A stretch of 33,458 nt of DNA. Source: Kiritimatiellia bacterium. Its GTDB lineage: Bacteria; Verrucomicrobiota; Kiritimatiellia; RFP12; JAAYLN01. The translations under genes were made by a program, and so were the position numbers. Location of the stretch: NCBI GenBank assembly GCA_017962605.1, contig JAGCUY010000115.1, forward strand, positions 1 through 33,458. Direction: 5' to 3'. The notes under the pieces were generated by a model. That model was not told where the DNA came from, did no database searches, and saw nothing but the letters and a program-made list of their open reading frames with translations. Positions 1 to 8,942 of this stretch are shown piece after piece; position 1 is the first letter of the stretch; each line of letters starts with the position of its first letter.

Positions 1-34
1 CGGTGACGACGGCCCAGCCTTAGTCGCGGCCCAC

Positions 35-37
35 TAG
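35..37 (+). other. In-frame amber codon inside the beta-helix N-terminal motif
   Basis: Bases 2-34 read GDDGPALVAAH, then TAG, then AAREFGGAPTVVFAPEG in the same frame. The paralog at 11318 has DDGPAIRRALAAAKELAPAP in this place and aligns without gaps. The sense codon was plausibly GAG (Glu), one base away. The choices are a nonsense mutation, a sequencing error or amber readthrough; the sequence cannot tell them apart. Confidence 0.75.
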
Positions 38-67
38 GCGGCGCGCGAATTCGGCGGCGCGCCGACC

Positions 68-3000
68 GTGGTGTTCGCCCCCGAAGGCGCCTACCGCATA
101 GAACCCGACCCCCGCTACCCGGTGAAGGACTTCCAGTGCCGCGACATGTCCACCGGCGAGTCGCGCGGAATGGCGCGCCCCTACTCGGGGGAGAAAATCG
201 ACGCCCACCTCGTCCTCAAGGACCTGGACAACCTGACGCTTCGCGGCGCGGGCATGGGCAAGACGCTCCTCCTCCTCACGGATTCCTCGCGCGGCGCGAT
301 CCGCGCCTGCGGCTGCCGCCAGGTCTTCTTCGAGGACTTTTCCGTCGATCTTGAGACGAACCCCTCGACGCAGGGCACGGTGGAGAAGGTCGAGGAGGAC
401 CCCTTCGCGCTGGTGGTCAGGATCGACGAGGGCTTCCCGGCCCCGGACATCCCGCTCTTCATGGACGCGACAAGCCGCTACTTCTCGCCCGTTGACGGGA
501 AGGGCTCGTATCTCAGAGGCGGCGTCGCGCGGATGGGGCCGACCGTCGAGCGCGTCGGCGAAGGGCTCTTCCGCCTCGCCCCTTACGAACACCATCTGCA
601 AAACCCGGTCTGGCGGGCGCGGAAGGCCGGCGACCGCATCGTCATCCTCGCGCGCTACGCCGAAGGGCGCTCAGGCGCGCCGCGCCTCCTGCTCTCGGCC
701 TTCTGCGGCGCGAAGAACATCGATGTTCGGGATTCGGCCGGACAGGTCTTCACGGCGACGAGCTGCTACGCCCCTTCCTTCATCGGATGCCGCGCCGTCG
801 GGCGCGGCGACGCCGACGTCGTGACGGCGAACGCCGACTCCATGCTGGCGGCCGGCATCATCGGCCCCTACGTCTCGGACTGCGTCTTCCGGGGCCTCGA
901 GGACGACGGCATCAACATCGGAACGAACACGGGCGAGCTTTCGACGGTGCCGAAGGATGGCCGCTACCACCACCCCGACCTTGGTGGCGGCGCGCATCCC
1001 CATGCCGGCATCCTCCTCGCCGACGGTGTTGACGGCCGCATCAAGATGTTCGCCCGCCTTGGTCCGGACGGCGCCTCGACGCGGCCGCTTCCGGACAACG
1101 CCATCCCAGCGGACGCCCTTGCCATCCCCTCGGCGAAGGAGGCGAGGATCACCGGCTACATGGAAACGCAGGCGAAGAGGGTCCTCCGCCCGGACCATGC
1201 GATCCGCATCCCCGGCACCGTCGGCGCCGTCCTGAGGAATTGCGAGTTCTCCCGCATCCGCGGGCGGGGCGTCCAGGTCCACTGTGCCAACATGCTGGTC
1301 GATTCCGTGAAGGTGTCGGACGTGACGGGCTGCGGAATTTCCGTCCACGGGCTGATCTCATGGGGAATGTGCTTCAACCTCCACAACATCCTCGTGCGCA
1401 ACTGCTCCTTCACGAATCTTGGCGAAACCGGCGCGCGGGTGTCGCCCGACTTCCTTGTGCAGGGCGATGCGCCCAAGCACAGGATGCAGTTCGGCATCGA
1501 GTTCGACCGGTGCCTCTTCGAGCCTGGCGGCGGGTATCCGGCGGCGGCGGTCGTCGGCAACACGGACGACGTCCTCTTCAAGGACTGCACGATGGTCGGC
1601 AACTTTTCCTCCGGCCCGGTCACGGTACGTGAAAGCGCGACGAACGTGCGCGTCGAGGGTTGCACGGTGGGGAAGGTCGCGGCATACGGCGAGGAGACCT
1701 TCCTCAAATGCGAGAAGTCCGGCCCCGTTCGCGACGGCATCTGGAACTTCCCCGAACCGCGCCCCGAAGTGAAGACGCTCAGGACGACCGCCTGCGCCCT
1801 TGGCCTGGACATGTCGCGAAGGGGCGCGCTGGCGTGGATGCGTTCCTGCGCGACGGGCCAGGAGTTCGCGGCGAACGACGGCTCATCGCTCTTCTCACTC
1901 AGCTTCAAAAAACTCTCTGACCCTTCCGCTGAAACGCGCATTCTCACCGCCGCCGACGCGGCCGACTTCTCCTTTGAGGCCGCGCCACGCGAAATTCGCC
2001 TCGTCTATTCGGGCTTCGCGGAATGCGCCGCAAGGGTCGTCTGCACGGTGTCCGTGAAGCGCGGGGACAACAGAATCTACTGGGATGTCGAGACGGAAGT
2101 CGCCGACGGCTGGACGCTTGTCCGCAGCGATTATCCCATTCTCGCGCTGAAGGCTTGTCCAGACGCTTCCGAGCCGTTCGCCCGCGCATTTTACAAGCAG
2201 TCGCTCTTCTGCATGGCGGCCGAGGACGTTGCCGGAGTGGAGAAAACATTCATGGCACCCGTCGTGGACGGCTCCTTCCACTGGGCGTTCTCTCGCGTTG
2301 GCATGCAGACCGGCACCGCGAAGCAGGGGTACAAGGCCGCGACCGCCATTATGGACGGCATGTCCGGAGAAGCGCCGGATAGACGCGACGTGGCGGAGAT
2401 CTTCAGGGATTGGTTGGTCGCTGACGGCGAAGATTCCACTACGGTGGCGGCAAAGACCTCCGACGGATCGGCTTCATCTTCGGAATCGCCTTTGAAGGTG
2501 GTCTTCCTCGGCAACTCGATTAATGGGACGCCGCCCTCGAAACGGTGGGACGGCGACTGGGGCATGACCGCAAGCTGGCCCTGCCGCGACTACGTGGCCC
2601 AGACCGTGAAAGGCCTCGAAGACCTCTGCGGGCGGCGCGTCGATTGGCGGCGGAGGAACCTTTCGCAATGGGAGCGCAACCTCGCGACCTGGGACATCCA
2701 TGAAAAGCTTGCTGACCTTGTCGCCTTCAAGCCTGACATCGTCGTAATCGCGCTCGGCGAGAATGTGCCGTCGCTGAAGACGGAAGCCGACCAGACCCTC
2801 TACCGCGAAAAGCTGGCGGAACTGGCGCGGCTCTTCAAGGATGCCTGCGCGAATATCGTAATCCGCTCGACATTTTTCCGGCGCGCCCACAACCGTGAAA
2901 TCTGCGAGGCGGTGGTGCGCGAAACCGGCGCCGCCTACGCCGATTTGAATGGTTTTGGTTCCGACGACCCGTCGCTTTGCGCCCTCGGCTCGACGAACGA

Positions 3001-3124
3001 CGATGCGGTGGCCGGCCATCCCGGCGACAAGGGCATGGCCAAAATCGCAGAGGTCGTCATCAATGCAATCCAGAATGCGGGCATTCTGTCCGCCATTCAA
3101 AAAACACAGCAAGGAGAACAATGA
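68..3124 (+). CDS. Right-handed beta-helix glycosidase-like protein fused to an SGNH hydrolase domain (5' end cut by window and by an amber codon)
   Basis: The N-terminal ~550 residues are a right-handed parallel beta-helix, clearly paralogous to the protein at 11318-13402 (shared NPSTQGT, ANAD, EDDGIN and VHCANMLV blocks). Asp257 and the pair Asp279-Asp280 (numbered from GTG 68) sit where GH110 alpha-galactosidases have their acidic residues, as I recall that family. About 575-800 looks like a beta-sandwich. About 810-1010 is SGNH-like: GNS with Ser817 in place of the usual GDS, a GEN block, and a C-terminal GHPGDKG with His984. GTG 68 is only the first start after an in-frame TAG at 35-37. 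Homology to the paralog continues upstream to base 2 in the same frame, so the true start is probably outside the window. The stop overlaps the next start as ATGA. Likely role: exo-glycosidase plus deacylation of an acylated glycan, by inference. Confidence 0.7.
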   Translation: MVFAPEGAYRIEPDPRYPVKDFQCRDMSTGESRGMARPYSGEKIDAHLVLKDLDNLTLRGAGMGKTLLLLTDSSRGAIRACGCRQVFFEDFSVDLETNPSTQGTVEKVEEDPFALVVRIDEGFPAPDIPLFMDATSRYFSPVDGKGSYLRGGVARMGPTVERVGEGLFRLAPYEHHLQNPVWRARKAGDRIVILARYAEGRSGAPRLLLSAFCGAKNIDVRDSAGQVFTATSCYAPSFIGCRAVGRGDADVVTANADSMLAAGIIGPYVSDCVFRGLEDDGINIGTNTGELSTVPKDGRYHHPDLGGGAHPHAGILLADGVDGRIKMFARLGPDGASTRPLPDNAIPADALAIPSAKEARITGYMETQAKRVLRPDHAIRIPGTVGAVLRNCEFSRIRGRGVQVHCANMLVDSVKVSDVTGCGISVHGLISWGMCFNLHNILVRNCSFTNLGETGARVSPDFLVQGDAPKHRMQFGIEFDRCLFEPGGGYPAAAVVGNTDDVLFKDCTMVGNFSSGPVTVRESATNVRVEGCTVGKVAAYGEETFLKCEKSGPVRDGIWNFPEPRPEVKTLRTTACALGLDMSRRGALAWMRSCATGQEFAANDGSSLFSLSFKKLSDPSAETRILTAADAADFSFEAAPREIRLVYSGFAECAARVVCTVSVKRGDNRIYWDVETEVADGWTLVRSDYPILALKACPDASEPFARAFYKQSLFCMAAEDVAGVEKTFMAPVVDGSFHWAFSRVGMQTGTAKQGYKAATAIMDGMSGEAPDRRDVAEIFRDWLVADGEDSTTVAAKTSDGSASSSESPLKVVFLGNSINGTPPSKRWDGDWGMTASWPCRDYVAQTVKGLEDLCGRRVDWRRRNLSQWERNLATWDIHEKLADLVAFKPDIVVIALGENVPSLKTEADQTLYREKLAELARLFKDACANIVIRSTFFRRAHNREICEAVVRETGAAYADLNGFGSDDPSLCALGSTNDDAVAGHPGDKGMAKIAEVVINAIQNAGILSAIQKTQQGEQ

Positions 3125-4191
3125 ACACGGTTGACGAAAACACGCCACTTGTCCGCCGCATCGGCGCGGTGAATTGGGATTGCTCCGTCCCGAGCGACAC
3201 CTTTTTCGGCAAGGCGACGACGTGGACGCTCGGGCCCGCGAAGTGGCGCGACCGCACGCCCTACTACGCCGACATCCTCGGGGAGGACAAAATCGAGCAC
3301 CACGACCGCTCCCTTGAGGAATACGAGGTGGAGATGCGCTACGCCATCGACGCGGGCATCGACTACTTCGCCTACTGCTGGTACGACCTCACGCCGCCCC
3401 CCGGAGACAAGTCGCCGTGCGCGGGGCACCTTCAGGAAATCACCCGGGCCCGCCAGCTTCACGTCCAAAGTCAATTGCGCGGGAAGCTGTCGCTGTGCGC
3501 CATTCTCGTGACGTGGCATCCTTACTCAGACGAATGCCTCCGTCTTCTCGCAGATGAAATGAAGAACCCCTGGTACGAGAAGATCGATGGCCGGCCGCTG
3601 GTGTACATGTTTTCCGAGACGCGCGACGTGGCGCCGCGTCTGCGGTCGTTTTGCCGCGAGGCGGGCGTGCCTGACCCGTATGTCGTTTCCATGATAAACA
3701 ATCCGCCCAACAAGTGCGCTGAAAAGTTTGAAAAGGCGGACGCCCTCTGCGCATACGGCTGTACCGACGACGCACCGACCGGCTCGGAATACGCGGCCAT
3801 GGCGGTCATGCGGAACGCAGTCCGCGCGACGGCCGGACTGCCGGTGATCCCGCATTTCAGCGTGGGCTGGAACCCGATTCCCCGCATCGAAAGGCCAAAC
3901 CCTTGGGCGCGGTATCCCGAACGCGACTACGCGTCGCCGCTCTCCCGCGGGGAAATGCTCGACGAGGCGGCAATGCTGCGTTGCTGGATAGATCGCAACC
4001 GCGAGGAATGCCCGACAGGGCATGTAATGGTCTTCGCATGGAATGAGTTCGAGGAGGGCGGCTGGATTTGCCCCAATGTCGGGACCGACGGCCGTCCGGA
4101 CGTTTCCCGCGTCCGCGCCTTCCGCGAAGTCGCCGAGGCATTGAAAACCGGGGTTTTCCCTCAAAAGACTTCGTCCGCAATTTCAGCTTAA
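3121..4191 (+). CDS. GH99-like / WbsX-like TIM-barrel protein
   Basis: A 356-residue protein. The start is ATG 3121, which overlaps the previous stop as ATGA and lies 4 bases after AAGGAG at 3111-3116; the longer frame upstream has no such support. Features seen are an N-terminal IGAVNWDCSVP block, DYFAYCWYD near residue 80, and a C-terminal AWNEFEEGGWICPN block. The FAYCWYD and AWNEFEEGGW patterns are typical of GH99-like and WbsX-type domain proteins, which have a TIM-barrel fold and act on, or are linked to, complex polysaccharides. There is no signal peptide, so it should be cytoplasmic. The exact reaction cannot be read from the sequence; an endo- or exo-glycosidase is the best guess. 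It is translationally coupled to the beta-helix/SGNH gene. Confidence 0.7.
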   Translation: MNTVDENTPLVRRIGAVNWDCSVPSDTFFGKATTWTLGPAKWRDRTPYYADILGEDKIEHHDRSLEEYEVEMRYAIDAGIDYFAYCWYDLTPPPGDKSPCAGHLQEITRARQLHVQSQLRGKLSLCAILVTWHPYSDECLRLLADEMKNPWYEKIDGRPLVYMFSETRDVAPRLRSFCREAGVPDPYVVSMINNPPNKCAEKFEKADALCAYGCTDDAPTGSEYAAMAVMRNAVRATAGLPVIPHFSVGWNPIPRIERPNPWARYPERDYASPLSRGEMLDEAAMLRCWIDRNREECPTGHVMVFAWNEFEEGGWICPNVGTDGRPDVSRVRAFREVAEALKTGVFPQKTSSAISA

Positions 4192-4224
4192 TCGTAAACC
4201 TAACCTAACTCAAGGAGACAAAAA

Positions 4225-7200
4225 ATGAACAAGAAATCAACGCACGCTCTACTGCCGGGAGCCATTGCGGCAGGCATCGTCCTCGCGGCGATACAGGCCA
4301 GCTCCGACGAGCTGGGCATAGACTGGGGCCGGAAGGAGGGAATTGACGTCCCCACAGACCAAAGCGCAGTCCAGACGGACGCCATCCGCGTCTCCGACGG
4401 CGGCGCGTTCGTGAAGGCCGGCGACGGGACGCTCACCCTTCCGCTGGCGAATCTGGACGCAATCGGGGAAGTCCCCGTCGAGGTCTGGGACGGACGCCTT
4501 GAAATCCAGCCGGGCGCGCCTGCGGCGGCTGCGGTTCCCGCGCCGGCTTTCATCGCAGACAAGGCCGCCTTCTGGGTCGATGCCGCTGCTGCGGCGTCGT
4601 TCGTTCTTGACGGCTCGGTGGTGACGCGCTGGTGCGACCGCCGCGAGGCAGACTCCTCTTCGCCGACGCGCTACAACGCGCGTCCCGCAGACGCAGCGTC
4701 CAGCGCGGTCCCGCTCGACCAGACGCTTGTCTCGCAGGACGGACGCGCCGCCGTCTATTTCGGCTACAGCAACCAGAGCAGCCGCTACATGAAGTTCTAC
4801 CTAGGGAATTCCTCGGCAAGCATCGTCAACATCCGCCACGCATTCGTCGTCTTCGGCGCCTACGACTACTACAGCGGCCCGCTTGGAAACAAGGAGAACC
4901 CCGACGACTGGTTTTCGCGTGCCGGAGTCGCGAGCATGGCCAATTCTCCGAAATACTTCGACATCCGCTATGGCGAGGCTTCCCCCGGCGCCTTCACGGC
5001 GCGTCACTACCTCGACGGCAGGCGCTTCGACCCGTGGTCCTCGACGGTGAAAAGCGGCTTCCAGCTTTGGGAGACGCACTTCCTCGACTACACCGGAACG
5101 GCGGACAACTTCTACAACCACAAGGGCTCTTCCGGACGACAGGGGGGCGACTACCTCTCCGAGGTCATCCTCTTCACCAACGACCTCGCGGTGGTCGAAC
5201 GACTTCAGGTGCAGGAATACCTGCTTGAAAAGTGGGGCCTCGCCGGAACCGCCCGCACGACGCGCGATGTCGCGGTGACGGTTGCGCCGGATGCGGTGGC
5301 CGGGATCGCGAACGCGGCGGCGCTCGAATTCCCGACCTCCACGGTCACGCGGCTGCGCGGCGTCGGCACGTTGGAGAAGACCGGCGCCGGCGAACTCACC
5401 GTTGACCACCGCTCTCTCGACCTTGCCGACTACGAGGGCGAACTCGATCTCGCCGGCGGAAGCCTCTTCGTGCGGCGCGGCGCCCTTCCGGCGCTGAAGC
5501 TTTCCGGCGGCGACACAATCGCCTTCGCGCCGTACAGCCGTTCAGGCGCGGACAACGGCTCGGTAGAGGGATACGAAGGCTACGGCTTCTCCCTGACCAG
5601 AACGGCAGGCGGCGAGACGGACAGAATCGCGAAGACCGGCTCCGAGGAGGTCCGCGTCCATTCGATACCCAGCGGCGTCGAACGTCTGGACGTGAGGGCC
5701 GGCGACTTAGCCCTCGTGGCGACGCCGGCGGGGAATCTTGTCGATGGCCCCGCGCCCATTTTCGCCACCATCCCCAACGGCGACTTCGAGGATTCCTTCG
5801 TCGCCGACACCACCTACAACAGGAAAAACTTGAATACGACGACGCCTGTCAATCACTGGCTCAAGCAGGGCAGCAGCTTGGTGGCTTTCATTGCCGAGGA
5901 CTATTCGCCTGGAGACAAAGGTGATCATGGTCGCGCCACGATCAGTTCCTATCCGATTCGCCAGGGCTTCAACGCCCTCACGATCGGCAATTCCGGAAGC
6001 GCCTACACGACGGAGGCCTTCTTCCCGAAGAGTGGCTTCTACGAGATGACAGTCCTTGAATCAAGCCGCTTCCACACTTCCGGCATCACTTCGTCGGATG
6101 CCAACTTCCTTGCGAATCCCGGCTACGACGTGATGATTGGCGACGACTGGGCCTCCGCGCAACCAGTGGCGCACCGCGCCGTGGCCAACGCCGGGAATTA
6201 CGTCGAAATCAGGATTCCCCTCGGTTATGTCGAGGCCGGAACAAAGACCTTCGGCTTCAAGGGACCGCAGTGGAGCACTGGCTCGACGCTCCTGCTGGAC
6301 GACATCAAGGTGCGGTTCGTCGGCGAGCGGCAGCCTCTTGGCCTCGTCGCGATTCCGAACGGAGACTTCGAGTCCGTCACCAACCGTTTAATCGCGGCGG
6401 GCGGAAGCAACAACCAGGCGATGTATCCCGCGCGAACGAACGCGAACGAGGCCATCGGTTGGACCTTTGATAATTCAAATACGGCCGTGCCGGCCGCCGC
6501 CGTCGTCGCCGCGTATTGCTCGCCGGCGACAAGTAAAACCAACTACTCGGCGTCAGGGAACAAAGAGCTGATGCCCTACGGAGACCACGCGGACGGTCTT
6601 AGCGGATCGTTCTTCCTGTCGCTCTACGGAACAGCCGGCTCGGCGAAGACTTCCTTCCCAGTTCCGGCGGGCGTCTATCGCCTGAAGGGCAAGGTCGCGC
6701 AGTGGGGCGGCAAGATCAACGGCGCGAACGCCCGCAACGAGCGGCCGTCCGTCGTCGCGACGGCGACTGTGGGCGGGCAGGCCGTGGCGCTCGGTTCCGT
6801 TGCGACGGGCGACCACCGCATGCTTGAATACGCCTGGCCGAATCTCCTCACGGTGGCGCAGGACGGCGTTGTCGAACTGTCGCTCGCGGCCGGCGCCGCA
6901 GCGGATTCCCTGCTGGTTGACGACCTCGTTCTCGAAAACGTCGCCGCAGGGGACGGCGCAGAGGAAGAACTCGTCTCCAACGGCAGTTTTGAAACTGCGG
7001 ACGGCACCGAATCGCTTGCCGGCTGGACAAAGGTCAATCCCACATTCGGCACCTCCGCCGCCGTCACCGTAGCCAATCCGGTCGCCGATGCCGTGAACAA
7101 CCCGACCTACTATACGGCGAGCCAGTTCGGCCAGACGCCCTACGACGGCGCGGCATACGCGCGCATCTACAACGATGGCGGCATCTACCAGGCGCTGACG

Positions 7201-7728
7201 CTCGCCCCCGGCCTCTACCGCCTCTCCTTCGCGACGCACTCCCGCTACAATGCAGGCTACGACAAGAACCCGATTCGCGCCTGGCTCGGGGACTCCTCCG
7301 GCAACCTCGTCGCGGTGATCGGCGAAACGAAGGTGGCCAGCATCGCGGACATCGTCCACACGTGGCACTTCCGCGTCGCCAGCCGCGGCACCTACCGCCT
7401 CTACCTGCAGGGCACCGATTTCTGGCGCACGCAGTATGCTTCCGACAGCAAGAACCACTGCACGATAATCGACGGCGTGTCGCTCAAGAAGGTGCGCGAC
7501 GAACTTGCCGCGCCGGCGCTGCCGGAGACGCTCAAGATCGTGGTGGCTGAAGGGGCGCGGCTGCGCCTGGACTACGACGGGACCGTCGATGTCGGGCGGC
7601 TTCTCCTTGATGGCGCTGGCGTGAGGGGAACTGTCAGCGCGGCCACCCACCCCGACTTCATACAGGGGCGCGGCGTCCTGAACGTCACCGGCAAGGGAGA
7701 ACCTTCGACAACCATCATCTTCCGATAA
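4225..7728 (+). CDS. Large secreted multidomain protein with LamG-like and NGDFE-type beta-sandwich modules
   Basis: A 1167-residue protein with AAGGAG at 4212-4217 before ATG 4225. The N-terminus has two lysines and a hydrophobic stretch (about 10-25), consistent with a signal peptide. Residues ~110-330 resemble the concanavalin/LamG-like region common in Kiritimatiellota and Verrucomicrobiota surface proteins (FWVDA near 114, YLLEKWGL near 332). About 380-425 resembles an autotransporter-associated beta-strand repeat (GVGTLEKTGAGELTV). Three modules follow, each opening with NGDFE or NGSFE: near 515, 710 and 918. This is how CBM4/9-like carbohydrate-binding domains often begin. No catalytic motif or PEP-CTERM sorting signal is visible. 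The likely role is binding or display of a glycan at the cell surface. The stop overlaps the next gene's start by one base (TAATG). Confidence 0.65.
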   Translation: MNKKSTHALLPGAIAAGIVLAAIQASSDELGIDWGRKEGIDVPTDQSAVQTDAIRVSDGGAFVKAGDGTLTLPLANLDAIGEVPVEVWDGRLEIQPGAPAAAAVPAPAFIADKAAFWVDAAAAASFVLDGSVVTRWCDRREADSSSPTRYNARPADAASSAVPLDQTLVSQDGRAAVYFGYSNQSSRYMKFYLGNSSASIVNIRHAFVVFGAYDYYSGPLGNKENPDDWFSRAGVASMANSPKYFDIRYGEASPGAFTARHYLDGRRFDPWSSTVKSGFQLWETHFLDYTGTADNFYNHKGSSGRQGGDYLSEVILFTNDLAVVERLQVQEYLLEKWGLAGTARTTRDVAVTVAPDAVAGIANAAALEFPTSTVTRLRGVGTLEKTGAGELTVDHRSLDLADYEGELDLAGGSLFVRRGALPALKLSGGDTIAFAPYSRSGADNGSVEGYEGYGFSLTRTAGGETDRIAKTGSEEVRVHSIPSGVERLDVRAGDLALVATPAGNLVDGPAPIFATIPNGDFEDSFVADTTYNRKNLNTTTPVNHWLKQGSSLVAFIAEDYSPGDKGDHGRATISSYPIRQGFNALTIGNSGSAYTTEAFFPKSGFYEMTVLESSRFHTSGITSSDANFLANPGYDVMIGDDWASAQPVAHRAVANAGNYVEIRIPLGYVEAGTKTFGFKGPQWSTGSTLLLDDIKVRFVGERQPLGLVAIPNGDFESVTNRLIAAGGSNNQAMYPARTNANEAIGWTFDNSNTAVPAAAVVAAYCSPATSKTNYSASGNKELMPYGDHADGLSGSFFLSLYGTAGSAKTSFPVPAGVYRLKGKVAQWGGKINGANARNERPSVVATATVGGQAVALGSVATGDHRMLEYAWPNLLTVAQDGVVELSLAAGAAADSLLVDDLVLENVAAGDGAEEELVSNGSFETADGTESLAGWTKVNPTFGTSAAVTVANPVADAVNNPTYYTASQFGQTPYDGAAYARIYNDGGIYQALTLAPGLYRLSFATHSRYNAGYDKNPIRAWLGDSSGNLVAVIGETKVASIADIVHTWHFRVASRGTYRLYLQGTDFWRTQYASDSKNHCTIIDGVSLKKVRDELAAPALPETLKIVVAEGARLRLDYDGTVDVGRLLLDGAGVRGTVSAATHPDFIQGRGVLNVTGKGEPSTTIIFR

Positions 7729-8933
7729 TGTCGGCGAATACGAACGAAGGCATCCGCATCCGGTGCGACTACCCCGGCGGCAACGTGAAGGTCGCCTCCA
7801 TCGACGAGGAGCGCGGCGTGGTCGAGGTCGCACCGGACATGCGCGACTCCTCCGGCCGCTGGTTCCACTGGGATTTCACAGTCAGCGGAGCGGCGGGGCG
7901 GAGGCTTCACTTCCGCTTCCCCGATGGATGCGAATATCTTTCGTCGCTTGGTCCTGCCGTGCGCCCCGGCGGTGGTGCGGCCTGGAGCTGGCTCCACGCC
8001 GACGGGAAGCGCCATGAACCGGCCAACGCCTTCGACTACACCTTCGCCCCCGGCGAGGACGAGACCCGCTTCGCCGTCTCCATCCCCTACTCGCAACGAG
8101 ACTGGGACGCCTTCCTCGCCAGCCTCGGCCGGCGTCCCGACGTGCGCCCCGGCGTTCTCTGCCGGTCACAGGGCGGGCGCCGCGACACGGAGCTTTTGCG
8201 CATTCCCTGCGCCGGCGCGCCGGCCTCGTGGCTCTTCGTGTTCATCGCCCGCCAGCACTCCTGCGAAACGTCCGCCAGTCCCGTCCTGGAGGGCGTCGTG
8301 CAGGGCGCTCTCGCCGATACGCCGGAGGGCCGCTGGGTGAGGGGAAACGCGGACTGCCTCTTCGTGCCGTTCATGGACAAGGACGGCGTGGAGGATGGTG
8401 ACCAGGGGAAGAACCGCATCCCCCACGACCACAACCGCGACTACGCGGCCGGGCGCTATGCGTCCGTCCGCGCGCTCAAGACCCTTGTAGGGGAGGCGTC
8501 GTGCGGGCGGCGGCTCGTGTTTTTGGATTTGCACTCGCCCCACGTGCGCAGTCTGCCGCACTGCCCCGAACAGGACCAAGTCTTCTCCTTCGGGAGCGCC
8601 GACCCTGTTCTCGACGCCACCTGGAACCGTTTCCGCCGGCACTGGGCCGACGCGCAGCGCGGCGGGGCGCTCGCATACGACGGTTCTTTCGACATCCATG
8701 CCGGCGAGGGCTACGACAAGCAATGCGCGGAAGACCTCGCTCACGGCTTGATGAGCGCGCGCGACTGGGCTCAAACGTTGCCCGGATGCTTCCTTGCGAC
8801 CACCTGCGAGTTCGGATACTCGCTCTGCGGGGGCGTTTTCTCCTTCGCCGCCGCGCGCGAACTCGGTCGCAACCTCCTCCGCGCCGTGCAGCGCACCGCC
8901 ACCGAGGCCCCCTTCCGGCAACCAGATACCTGA
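7728..8933 (+). CDS. M14-family zinc carboxypeptidase-like protein
   Basis: A 401-residue protein. Residues ~1-120 look like the N-terminal beta domain of cytosolic carboxypeptidase-like M14 enzymes (GRWFHWDF near 43-50). The peptidase domain shows H177-x-x-E180 (RQHSCE) and His269 (LDLHSPH) as zinc ligands, an Asn236-Arg237 pair (DHNRDY) and a late Glu361 in TTCEFGY that fits the catalytic glutamate. The main M14 residues therefore seem present. There is no signal peptide. The start ATG 7728 shares one base with the preceding TAA, and the GH16 gene begins 9 bases after the stop. A peptidase inside a glycan locus suggests action on glycopeptides or peptidoglycan-like material. Amidohydrolase activity on another C-N bond is an alternative. 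Confidence 0.75.
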   Translation: MSANTNEGIRIRCDYPGGNVKVASIDEERGVVEVAPDMRDSSGRWFHWDFTVSGAAGRRLHFRFPDGCEYLSSLGPAVRPGGGAAWSWLHADGKRHEPANAFDYTFAPGEDETRFAVSIPYSQRDWDAFLASLGRRPDVRPGVLCRSQGGRRDTELLRIPCAGAPASWLFVFIARQHSCETSASPVLEGVVQGALADTPEGRWVRGNADCLFVPFMDKDGVEDGDQGKNRIPHDHNRDYAAGRYASVRALKTLVGEASCGRRLVFLDLHSPHVRSLPHCPEQDQVFSFGSADPVLDATWNRFRRHWADAQRGGALAYDGSFDIHAGEGYDKQCAEDLAHGLMSARDWAQTLPGCFLATTCEFGYSLCGGVFSFAAARELGRNLLRAVQRTATEAPFRQPDT

Positions 8934-8942
8934 AACGCCATC

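Noticed and set aside
2977..3120. Longer start for the GH99-like gene
   Set aside because: The extension lies in another frame of the SGNH domain, while ATG 3121 has AAGGAG and an ATGA overlap.
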